Below, piece by piece: positions 37,615 through 45,282 of a DNA stretch of 64,000 bases. The position numbers and the translations under genes were made by a program. The DNA is from Tharpella sp964457755 (lineage in GTDB: Bacteria; Desulfobacterota; Anaeroferrophillalia; Anaeroferrophillales; Tharpellaceae), in NCBI GenBank assembly GCA_964457755.1, contig CAYWGC010000008.1, positions 24,692 through 88,691 of the forward strand, given 5' to 3'. Position 1 is the first letter of the stretch; every line of letters starts with the position of its first letter. The notes under the pieces are model-generated. The model saw only the letters and a list, made by a program, of their open reading frames with translations. It did no database searches and was not told the DNA's origin.

Positions 37615-39579
37615 ATGATTAGAGCGAATGATATTATAGAGAAAGTTGCCGATTATTATCCGGCGGCTGATTTTGATACTATTCGCAAAGCTTACGCCTA
37701 CAGCGCTTACGCCCATCGTAATCAGGTTCGCCTCTCGGGTGAACCCTACATGATCCATCCTATTGAAGTCGCCAATATGCTGGCCGAGATGAAAATGGAT
37801 CTGGCCAGTATTGCCGCTGGCCTTCTGCACGATACCCTCGAAGATGATCCGATGACCTCAATTGAGGACTTAAGTCTCCGTTTTGGTGATGAGATTACCG
37901 CTCTCGTCGAGGGCCTGACTAAAATCAGCAAAATAAAATTTAAGAGCTCCCGCGAGCATCAAGCCGAGAATTATCGCAAAATGATCCTTGCGATGGTCAA
38001 GGATATAAGGGTTTTGGTGATAAAACTGGTTGACCGCATCCACAATATGCGGACCCTCGACTTTCAGAAGCCCGAGCGCCAGGAGGCGATTGCCCAGGAG
38101 ACTCTGGATATCTATGCGCCCCTTGCCAATCGTCTCGGGATCTCCTGGATTAAACAGGAGCTTGAGGATAATTCTCTGCGCTATCTGCAACCGGCTATCT
38201 ATCGTGAACTTAAGGATAAAGTTGCTCATAAAGAGCTTGAAAGTCGCGACTTTATCGATAAAATTATAAAGCTTGTGCAGCGTAACCTGGAACATCATAG
38301 TATTGATGGGCAGGTGGCCGGACGGCTTAAACATATCTACAGTATCTACCGTAAAATGATCCGCCGCGATATCGCCTTTGAACAGATTTACGATATTATT
38401 GCATTTCGGATACTGGTTCCTGATAAAGTCGCTTGTTATAATGTTTTGGGGGTTATCCATGCTCTTTGGCGGCCGGTACCGAGTCGCTTTAAGGATTTTA
38501 TCAGTATTCCCAAGGCCAATATGTATCAATCTCTACATACTTCTGTGATTGGTCCCGATGGTCGCCATATCGAATTTCAGATTCGCACCCAGGAGATGCA
38601 TCAGATTGCTGAAATGGGTATTGCGGCGCATTGGCACTATAAGGAAGGCTATCAGCTTGATGATCATGACCGCAAGCAGATGGACTGGCTGCGGCAGATG
38701 ATCGAGTGGCAGCAGGATGTCAATAATCCCAGTGATTTTCTGGATTCTGTCAAGATTGATCTTTTTTCTGAAGCGGTCTATGTTTTTACCCCGGCTGGGG
38801 AGGTTAAGGAGTTGCCGAGCGGTTCATCACCGATCGATATGGCCTATAGTATTCACTCAAATATAGGAGATCACTGTAGCGGAGCCAAAGTTAATGGCAA
38901 GCTTGTGCCTTTGCGCTATGAGCTCAAAAATGGCGAGATGGTCGAAATTGTTACCTCTAAGCGTCAACATCCGAATAAGGATTGGCTCGCCTTTGTCAAA
39001 ACCAGTAAGGCGAANNNNNNNNNNNNNNNNNNNNNNNNNNNNNNNNNNNNNNNNNNNNNNNNNNNNNNNNNNNNNNNNNNNNNNNNNNNNNNNNNNNNNN
39101 NNNNNNNNNNNNNNGAGGCTAAGGCGGCCCGTAAACCCGCCCAGGATGGTATTTCAATCAAAGATATCGATGATGTTATGGTGCGTTTTGCTAAATGTTG
39201 TAATCCGTTACCGGGTGATGATGTTGTCGGTTTTGTCACGCGGGGGCGGGGTTTGACGATTCACAGGCGAAATTGTCGGCATGTTAACCAAGGTGAGTCG
39301 GAACGTTATATGGATGTCGAATGGAACCTTGAGCACGCAACCTCACACTCGGTGAAAATTCGCGTAACCTGTGAAGATGAAAAAGGAATGTTGGTTGCTA
39401 TGGGGACTGCCATCAGCAGTATGGAGGCCAATATTGCCAGTGCTTCGATAAAGACCAGTATCGACCATAAGGCAATCTGCTTTTTTGAGATTCAGGTTAA
39501 AGATCTTGGCCATCTCAAAAAGGTGAAACAGGCTTTGCGGGCGGTAAAGGGGGTCTACCAAGTGGTCCGGATCAAATGA
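37615..39579 (+). CDS. rel: bifunctional (p)ppGpp synthetase/hydrolase, interrupted by assembly gap
   Basis: Rel/SpoT family. The HD hydrolase domain is intact (LLHDTLED near 78); the synthetase domain carries RFKDFISIPKANMYQSLHT near 294-312, the RxKD version typical of bifunctional enzymes. The TGS domain starts at VYVFTPAGE near 392, and a C-terminal zinc-finger (AKCCNPLPGDDVVG) and ACT domain follow the gap. A 100-N run at 39015-39114 replaces part of the helical region. Relatives are about 710-740 residues, against 654 here with the Ns, so more than 33 codons are probably missing. It controls the stringent response. Confidence 0.95.
   Translation: MIRANDIIEKVADYYPAADFDTIRKAYAYSAYAHRNQVRLSGEPYMIHPIEVANMLAEMKMDLASIAAGLLHDTLEDDPMTSIEDLSLRFGDEITALVEGLTKISKIKFKSSREHQAENYRKMILAMVKDIRVLVIKLVDRIHNMRTLDFQKPERQEAIAQETLDIYAPLANRLGISWIKQELEDNSLRYLQPAIYRELKDKVAHKELESRDFIDKIIKLVQRNLEHHSIDGQVAGRLKHIYSIYRKMIRRDIAFEQIYDIIAFRILVPDKVACYNVLGVIHALWRPVPSRFKDFISIPKANMYQSLHTSVIGPDGRHIEFQIRTQEMHQIAEMGIAAHWHYKEGYQLDDHDRKQMDWLRQMIEWQQDVNNPSDFLDSVKIDLFSEAVYVFTPAGEVKELPSGSSPIDMAYSIHSNIGDHCSGAKVNGKLVPLRYELKNGEMVEIVTSKRQHPNKDWLAFVKTSKAXXXXXXXXXXXXXXXXXXXXXXXXXXXXXXXXXXEAKAARKPAQDGISIKDIDDVMVRFAKCCNPLPGDDVVGFVTRGRGLTIHRRNCRHVNQGESERYMDVEWNLEHATSHSVKIRVTCEDEKGMLVAMGTAISSMEANIASASIKTSIDHKAICFFEIQVKDLGHLKKVKQALRAVKGVYQVVRIK
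39015..39114. other. assembly gap (100 N) inside rel
   Basis: Exactly 100 N. The frame happens to stay open across it, but the gap length is nominal. Confidence 0.99.
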
Positions 39580-39589
39580 TAACAAGAAA

Positions 39590-39620
39590 ACCCGGTATCA
39601 GATAAGCTCTAATACCGGGT
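39590..39620. terminator. perfect 9-bp stem-loop after rel
   Basis: ACCCGGTAT (39590-39598) and ATACCGGGT (39612-39620) form a perfect stem. There is no U run, so termination is not assured. Confidence 0.5.
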
Positions 39621-39665
39621 GCGCTTAATTGGGCTAGGTTTTTATATCACGGAGTTTGTCCGCTC

Positions 39666-39742
39666 GGTTGGGGTCATTGCTGGTAGAAGGTGCGTTGGCA
39701 CCCTAGCTGTGACCACGTTACGGAGGGCGAAGCAAAGTTCGC
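39666..39742 (+). repeat. structured dispersed repeat, copy 1
   Basis: Architecture: GGGGTCA/TGACCAC outer pair around an inner GGTGC..GCACC hairpin, then GGGCGAAGCAAAGTTCGC, itself a GCGAA/TTCGC hairpin. It is matched at roughly 80-85 percent, in inverted orientation, by 41822-41901. Confidence 0.8.
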
Positions 39743-39783
39743 GATTACCTACTTTGACTTGACTGTTATACTGGTGTAGCAAG

Positions 39784-39969
39784 CTATTTAGTTATAGCGC
39801 CTGAACGTATACAGCGGGTGCAGACTTTGACCTTGCGCCGCTGGCCGTTAACGACAGTGTTAACCTCCTGCAGGTTGGGTCGAGAGACTTTTTTGGTTCT
39901 ATTGTTCGCATGACTTACATTGTTGCCGACGAGCGGTTTTTTTCCGCAGATATCACAGACCCTGGCCAT
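39784..39969 (-). CDS. rpmB: 50S ribosomal protein L28
   Basis: 61 residues, the short L28 form. N-terminus ARVCDICGKKP carries a CxxC pair and a second pair CTRC lies near the C-terminus, so it is the zinc-binding (C+) version. Here it is isolated, between inverted copies of a structured repeat. No rpmG follows. Confidence 0.95.
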   Translation of the reverse strand: MARVCDICGKKPLVGNNVSHANNRTKKVSRPNLQEVNTVVNGQRRKVKVCTRCIRSGAITK

Positions 39970-40101
39970 TGTTCTACTCCGTGGGGAATTAAGGTGTTAC
40001 AAGAGATTTTCTATTTTTTTAAATTGATTTACATTTGAGGCTGCGTTTTCTAACACAACTGGGTGGTAAAAATCAAGTATGATTTTAAGTGAGGTGGAAC
40101 T

Positions 40102-41769
40102 ATGGCAGGTGGTGACCAGAGCCGTTTTGTTTTTTTAGGTGGAATTCCAGTTTTTGACTATATGATAGCTCTCTCTCTGGCAGATATCTACAGGGAAGTT
40201 GAAAATGATCTTATCATGATTGATGATAAGATTCTATTACCTTTAGGAACCGTTTTTGGGTGTCGGGCCGAGGGTCATGAGGGGTTGATTTACATCAACC
40301 CCATGGCCGCCTGTGATGTGCAGAAAGTTAATGACAAATACTATTATACCATGTCCTTTGGCGGTAAGCATAGTGAAGGAGGGGCATTAAGTTTGCAGGT
40401 TGGGCAGGAAGGTTTACTCGCAGAGCTCAAACAAGCCTATCCTGAGATAATCAAGAATGAAAAAGATCTTAAGCTGGTTATGGTTGAAGAACCGGCCCAG
40501 ATACAACTGGGGGGTAATAATAGAAATCTTATAGAGGCGATTCGGGCTCTGTATGACTCTCCCGAGCTGCAGTCAGATAGAGCTGAAATTGAGTGTGAAC
40601 ATCTCTTCTTTTTCGATGTTAAAAATCCCAAATTTAAACTTGTTAAGAAGTTCTATCAGGATTATCGGGTGACCATCGGAGATATCCCCGAGATGCATAT
40701 TGAAAATCTTGTGCCCCGCATCAGTTATGTCTTGACGATCAAGGATGATGCGGGCAAAAGTCTCGACCGTATTGTTCTTTCAAATCAGACCAATGAGGAA
40801 GTCATTCCAGTTGAACGGTTGGCGCAGCGCTATTTTGATCTTGAATATAAGCTTCGTAAAGATAGCGATTTTGTCAGCACTAATTTGATTATTAACTCGC
40901 TTACCAACCCTGAGGAGCTGCGCCTTGTCTGTCGTCTGCTGCACACTGCCTATGCCAGTGCGGTGACGACTTTTCTCTGTCCGACAAAGACCTTCTTTAA
41001 ATGTATTGATGCCCTGGTTGCGGCGCGCTATTATACTTCCAGAAAAGAGCGTTTTTTCAGCAATCGGGAGGAGTTTCTCTATGATGCGGTCATTCCTTTT
41101 ATTCAATATCTGATTTTAAATACTGAAGAACTCCAGCTTTTGGATGGAGTCGTAAGGCGTAAAGGGATAGATTTGACCAGCAGTCAGCTGGTTCGCCATA
41201 TGAATCAGGGAACAAAGGGGGAGAATAACAAGGGTGGACGTCTGCTTTTGACCGATGGCAGCAAGGGGGCACGTTATACCGAGCGCCTGACCCCGGCCCG
41301 GGCTCTGCTCTATTGGAAAAAGGCTCGTATGCCCGAAGAAGCAATTTTCATGATGCGTTATGCCGATCGGCGCATTATCTGTGGGGATGATTTTATAGAT
41401 GAGTTCACTTCAACCCTGGGAGCGGGTGATACTTTCACCGGTATTTTTATTGCTTTAAAGGCTTTTGCCTGGGATGGTGGACATGCTCTGCGTGGGGCAA
41501 CTTTGGGGGCACAATACTTTATCAGGACGCGGCAAAGGCCACAGATCAAGGATCTGCTAGCAACCGATGAGCGTCATATCATGATGGGCACCGAAACTGA
41601 GTTGCGCGATATTATTTCACACCATCTCCAGGAGAGTGGTGACCCGACTCGCTACGGGACGATCACCGATACGATTATCACGATTAACACGACTCAGGTG
41701 CATCACCCTTTTCGTGAAATTTTAAAACTGGCTCAAAAGATTGTTGCCGACAAGAAAGTGAGGATATAA
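40102..41769 (+). CDS. PfkB/ribokinase-fold protein with large N-terminal and central additions
   Basis: 555 residues, cytoplasmic. The C-terminal third has the ribokinase-family signature: LLLTDGSKGARYTERLTP (about 375-393), then TSTLGAGDTFTGIFIA (about 434-449), where the Asp of GAGDTF is the catalytic base. The N-terminus FVFLGGIPVFDYMIAL also fits the first strand of that fold. A typical PfkB kinase has about 310 residues, so some 200 extra residues are inserted, and I recognise nothing in them. The substrate cannot be assigned; an ADP-dependent sugar-kinase-like enzyme is one alternative. It stands alone between inverted repeats. Confidence 0.6.
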   Translation: MAGGDQSRFVFLGGIPVFDYMIALSLADIYREVENDLIMIDDKILLPLGTVFGCRAEGHEGLIYINPMAACDVQKVNDKYYYTMSFGGKHSEGGALSLQVGQEGLLAELKQAYPEIIKNEKDLKLVMVEEPAQIQLGGNNRNLIEAIRALYDSPELQSDRAEIECEHLFFFDVKNPKFKLVKKFYQDYRVTIGDIPEMHIENLVPRISYVLTIKDDAGKSLDRIVLSNQTNEEVIPVERLAQRYFDLEYKLRKDSDFVSTNLIINSLTNPEELRLVCRLLHTAYASAVTTFLCPTKTFFKCIDALVAARYYTSRKERFFSNREEFLYDAVIPFIQYLILNTEELQLLDGVVRRKGIDLTSSQLVRHMNQGTKGENNKGGRLLLTDGSKGARYTERLTPARALLYWKKARMPEEAIFMMRYADRRIICGDDFIDEFTSTLGAGDTFTGIFIALKAFAWDGGHALRGATLGAQYFIRTRQRPQIKDLLATDERHIMMGTETELRDIISHHLQESGDPTRYGTITDTIITINTTQVHHPFREILKLAQKIVADKKVRI

Positions 41770-41821
41770 AAAAGCGGAGATAGATAAATAGATAGTTCGC
41801 TATATAAAGTTAAAACTAATA

Positions 41822-41901
41822 GCGACGAACTTTGCTTCGCCCTCATAAATGGGGTCAAAGCTGGGGTGCTGACGCACCTTATACCAGCAATGACCCCAAC
41901 T
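41822..41901 (-). repeat. structured dispersed repeat, copy 2 (inverted relative to copy 1)
   Basis: Its reverse complement reads GGGGTCATTGCTGGTATAAG, then GGTGC/GCACC and a TGACCCC closing arm, followed by GGGCGAAGCAAAGTTCGTC. It matches copy 1 base for base over most of its length. Confidence 0.8.
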
Positions 41902-41935
41902 CCGGCAGGTTGTGGACGGGTATTTGCAAGTTACT

Positions 41936-43069
41936 TTATGCGTTCTTCAGCTCCCAGGGTGTCAGATCATTATCGGCAAACTTTTTCGGTAGTTTGAAAT
42001 TTCCGGCGGCGACGGCGACCTTGATCAGGCGGGCGCTTTCGGCCATGCCGAGATCATTCATCAAAGCCAGAGGTCCTTTGGGCCAGGCCAGAGAGGTGAT
42101 GATGCCGAGCTCTAAATCGTCAGGGCTGACCACCTGATGCTCAATGAGGTGGCTTGAGATCGCAAAGATGGCCCCTAAGAGGCGCTCTTTTACCTCGGTA
42201 CGAATGGCTTTGTCCTCGGTGACAACACCGCTTTCGATGTCCCAAAGTTGACCACTTTCAAACTGCGTTTTGAGTTGCTCGCACATGGCTGGGTAGCCGG
42301 TGTCAGCATCCTTTAAATATTCAGCCATTGAAACCCCAGCGTGGAAACAGGTGCCTAAGCCGGCGCCGTTTTGGACCCACATGATCCCGAATTTAAGTCC
42401 CAAAGCTTCTTGGGAAATACTCTCCAGGCTGATGGCGTTAAGTTTGTCGCCATAGAAACTGTCAAGCACCACATAGCTGGCAATAAAGACCGGGTTGACA
42501 GCAAAACCGGGGAAATCTTTGACCGTGATTGCGACCTTACGATTTTTCTTGGCAAATTCCATCAATGCCAGATAGGTGGCATCAGAGGTCTCTTTCTGCT
42601 TGATGACTTCCACCAGGCGATTGATGTTGGCCGGAAAGAAGTAATGCAGGCCGGCAGTACGTTCTGGATTTTCGACTTTGGCCATCAGTTTTTCGATAAG
42701 GAAAGTTGAAGTATTGCTGACCAGGATCGCATCTTTACGGCAAACTTTAGAGAGCTCGGCAAAAACTTCAATTTTAAGATCCATCTTTTCGATTGCAGCT
42801 TCAATCACCAGATCACAATCTTTGAGTCCGGAATAGAGACTGGTGCCAGTAATACGGCTGCTTAGAGTATCCATGTCAGCTTGGCTGATCTTGCCTTTGG
42901 CGACTCTTTTATTTAACGGTTTTGTGACCCAGCGTTCAAACATACTGGCTACTAGTTCATCGTTGAGCTCTTTGTAGATTACGTTGTAGCCGGCACCAGC
43001 TGCATTCAAAGCAATCGCGGCACCCATGACGCCGAAACCGACTACGCCAACGGTTTTGATCTCACTCAT
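41936..43069 (-). CDS. 3-hydroxyacyl-CoA dehydrogenase
   Basis: 377 residues. Rossmann NAD site at the N-terminus (VGVVGFGVMGAAIALNAAGAG), then the 3HCDH signature region with LVSNTSTFLIEKL and the catalytic His in GLHYFFPAN, and the C-terminal helical domain (DFPGFAVNPVF). No enoyl-CoA hydratase domain is fused. It oxidises 3-hydroxyacyl-CoA in beta-oxidation, or acts in reverse in butyrate-type synthesis. No other fatty-acid gene is adjacent, so the pathway is open. It is divergent from ssb. Confidence 0.92.
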   Translation of the reverse strand: MSEIKTVGVVGFGVMGAAIALNAAGAGYNVIYKELNDELVASMFERWVTKPLNKRVAKGKISQADMDTLSSRITGTSLYSGLKDCDLVIEAAIEKMDLKIEVFAELSKVCRKDAILVSNTSTFLIEKLMAKVENPERTAGLHYFFPANINRLVEVIKQKETSDATYLALMEFAKKNRKVAITVKDFPGFAVNPVFIASYVVLDSFYGDKLNAISLESISQEALGLKFGIMWVQNGAGLGTCFHAGVSMAEYLKDADTGYPAMCEQLKTQFESGQLWDIESGVVTEDKAIRTEVKERLLGAIFAISSHLIEHQVVSPDDLELGIITSLAWPKGPLALMNDLGMAESARLIKVAVAAGNFKLPKKFADNDLTPWELKNA

Positions 43070-43242
43070 TTTTTATTTCTCCTTAACAAACATTGTTACT
43101 TATTTTCCCCGGCAGACTGCTACAAGCCTTTTGCTGTCAGAGGTCGAGTAATATTTGACGGGGCTTATTGGTTGTTTTTAAGTAGAACTCATTACCAGAT
43201 TGCAAAAAAAAACACAATATTATTTTCCGAAAATTTTCCGAC

Positions 43243-43271
43243 TTGATTAAGCCTGGAAAAAGTCGTATGTA
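43243..43271 (+). promoter_or_regulatory. sigma70 promoter of ssb
   Basis: TTGATT (43243-43248), a 17-bp spacer and TATGTA (43266-43271) lie about 48 bp before the ssb ATG. Confidence 0.55.
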
Positions 43272-43319
43272 TAGTAATGTGCAAATTAGGTAGAATATCA
43301 TTTTTTAGAGGAGAAGCAA

Positions 43320-43847
43320 ATGGCAGGCGTAAATAAGGTGATTTTGGTTGGGCATCTCGGTGGTGATCCCGAAATGAAATATGGTAGCAGCGGCGCCGCG
43401 TTTACAACTTTTACGATGGCGACCAGTGATAGCTGGGTCAAGGACGGGCAACGTGAAGATCGCACCGAATGGCACAGGGTTATCGCTTTCGGAAAATTAG
43501 CTGAGATCTGTGCCAAATGGCTCCATAAAGGGAAACAGATATATCTTGAAGGTAAGATTCAGACCCGTTCCTGGGAACAGGATGGGGTGAAACGCTGGAC
43601 TACCGAGATCGTTGCCAGAGAGATGCAGATGCTGGGCAGTAAAGATGGTGCTTCCCAAGGTGGCCAGGGTGGTGGTGGTTTCTCTGGTGGTGGCCAAGGC
43701 GCTGGTCAAGGTGGTGGTTTTGCCGGCGGTGGCGGCTCGGGAGGTTCGGGTTTCGGGTCTGATGGAGGTCAATCGACGGCCGGAAATTCAGCTCCTTTTG
43801 GTCAGGCGTCAGTTCCCGACAGTGGTCCGGACGACATTCCCTTTTAA
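43320..43847 (+). CDS. ssb: single-stranded DNA-binding protein
   Basis: 175 residues: OB-fold (residues 1-108, starting AGVNKVILVGHLGGDPE), a Gly-rich disordered linker with many GG repeats (about 113-158), and the acidic tip SGPDDIPF that recruits replication and repair enzymes. GAGGAGAAG precedes the ATG. Followed 26 bp later by the LCIB-like gene, which may share its transcript. Confidence 0.96.
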   Translation: MAGVNKVILVGHLGGDPEMKYGSSGAAFTTFTMATSDSWVKDGQREDRTEWHRVIAFGKLAEICAKWLHKGKQIYLEGKIQTRSWEQDGVKRWTTEIVAREMQMLGSKDGASQGGQGGGGFSGGGQGAGQGGGFAGGGGSGGSGFGSDGGQSTAGNSAPFGQASVPDSGPDDIPF

Positions 43848-43873
43848 ATTTTATGTTCGAGGGGTATTAGAAG

Positions 43874-45061
43874 ATGTCGATGTTAAGATCTTATGAAAAA
43901 CCAGAGATTATCCGCAGGCTTGCACCTTTCAAAGTGGATGGCCTGGCCATTCCCTATCCTGAGTTTGTCCCCAAACTTTTTAATTTCTGTATGACTCTGG
44001 GATTTCGTAAAGGTTTGATCATGCCGTCTCGAGCCTTTTGCTCAGATGAGAATCAGGGTTGGCCGATTATTTTATTGACCAAGCATTTTGGTACCTTTCC
44101 CTTTAATCATGGCCGGGTTGGCGGGATCATTGCCAGCGACCGTCACGGACCTCATGCCCATCATGGTGAAGACTCATTAATCCTGCAGGCCAGCCACGTC
44201 GGTTACGATCCCCACAGCGGAACCTACGGTAAATGTGTCAGGCCCAAGATGGAAGGTACCACTATCTCCAACTCTTGTGGTAAGATAACCCATGTGATTA
44301 CGCCCTATCTTGAGCAGTATCAATTTGCTCAGGAGCGGATTTTCCTGCATCAGGATGATTCCGGCAGAAAACTTATTACGGTTAAGAACTCTTTTATCGA
44401 TTTTGCTTCCCATCCGGTTAAAGATGGCCTGGTGCTGATTCTAGAGAAAATTGCGAGAATAGGTGAAGATGGCCGCATTGTTCCGGTTGCGGCCCTGTCA
44501 ACGAGTCAGACTTTTCTTCTTTCAGAGGATCTTTGCCTGCGGGTTGACGCCACAGGTTATGTCTGGAAGGGTGGTGATGGTGAGGGCATCGGTGATTATC
44601 TTTTTGCCGATCTCTTCTTTTTTCGGGAAGATTTTCATGAAACCGATGCTTCGATCCTGCTGGAAAGATCGTTGGTTGAATTTATGCCGATTATCGTTAC
44701 CTCTCCTAATCCATCGCTGCGGGCCGCTAAGATAATTATTCAGTTAGAGTTTGCCCGCATCGTTGAATCAATTCGTCGTGGAAGCGAATATGCCGGCAAG
44801 AATCTTCTCTATATTACCGGACTTAATATAGATATCTCCGAGTTTGAGGGTTTTCCGGCGACGACCTATTTTGTCCCTTGGGCGGCCCATATACAGCTGA
44901 TGAATGGCACTCCAGAGGAGTACTCGCATCCGGTTGAACAGGATCGTCTGTTTTCGCTTTTGATGGCTCAGGAGGTTGAAAACCCGGAACAGGTCGATCT
45001 TAAAGAAGAGATTGGACGCATGATGCAGGCTCCCCGCTTTGATATCCGGTCTTCCAAATAG
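43874..45061 (+). CDS. LCIB-family beta-carbonic-anhydrase-like protein
   Basis: 395 residues, soluble. The region 50-140 matches my memory of the LCIB/LCIC family (limiting-CO2-inducible proteins, a beta-carbonic anhydrase branch). It has a Cys-x-Asp at C56-D58 (FCSDEN), a Gly-rich stretch, His108 in QASHVGYD, and Cys135 in SNSCGK, in the C...H...C order used for zinc there. The Arg normally forming the Asp-Arg dyad (CxDxR) is Asn60, so activity is uncertain. The C-terminal part (about 200-390) is alpha/beta without motifs known to me. It lies between ssb and a long hairpin that precedes the Ehr membrane complex, which suggests a role in CO2/bicarbonate handling. Without a search the family call is tentative. 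Confidence 0.6.
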   Translation: MSMLRSYEKPEIIRRLAPFKVDGLAIPYPEFVPKLFNFCMTLGFRKGLIMPSRAFCSDENQGWPIILLTKHFGTFPFNHGRVGGIIASDRHGPHAHHGEDSLILQASHVGYDPHSGTYGKCVRPKMEGTTISNSCGKITHVITPYLEQYQFAQERIFLHQDDSGRKLITVKNSFIDFASHPVKDGLVLILEKIARIGEDGRIVPVAALSTSQTFLLSEDLCLRVDATGYVWKGGDGEGIGDYLFADLFFFREDFHETDASILLERSLVEFMPIIVTSPNPSLRAAKIIIQLEFARIVESIRRGSEYAGKNLLYITGLNIDISEFEGFPATTYFVPWAAHIQLMNGTPEEYSHPVEQDRLFSLLMAQEVENPEQVDLKEEIGRMMQAPRFDIRSSK

Positions 45062-45081
45062 TAAATCGTTAGATTTGTTTT

Positions 45082-45137
45082 AAAATATTAAGGTCGTCTT
45101 GAAAAATTCTAATTTTTCAAGACGACCTTAATATTTT
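45082..45137 (+). terminator. 27-bp perfect inverted repeat after the LCIB-like gene
   Basis: Arms 45082-45108 and 45111-45137 are exact reverse complements around the dinucleotide CT; the 3' arm ends in a T run. It will act as a strong terminator and could equally be a processing or protection hairpin. Unusually long and perfect for a terminator. Confidence 0.85.
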
Positions 45138-45282
45138 TGGTTGATTATTTACTTTTATAGGAGTAAGGGGTTTTTGCTGCGATTCTTTTAGACGAGGTTT
45201 ACTTAATATTATCGGGGACTTCAGGCATTTTTTTAATGGTTGTATGTTCCCATTGCTTAGAGGTTTTTTAAGAGGGTAGATA

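Noticed and set aside
43640..43780. Minus-strand Thr-rich ORF in ssb
   Set aside because: It is the antisense of the Gly-rich SSB linker, whose GGN codons give long open Thr/Pro frames.
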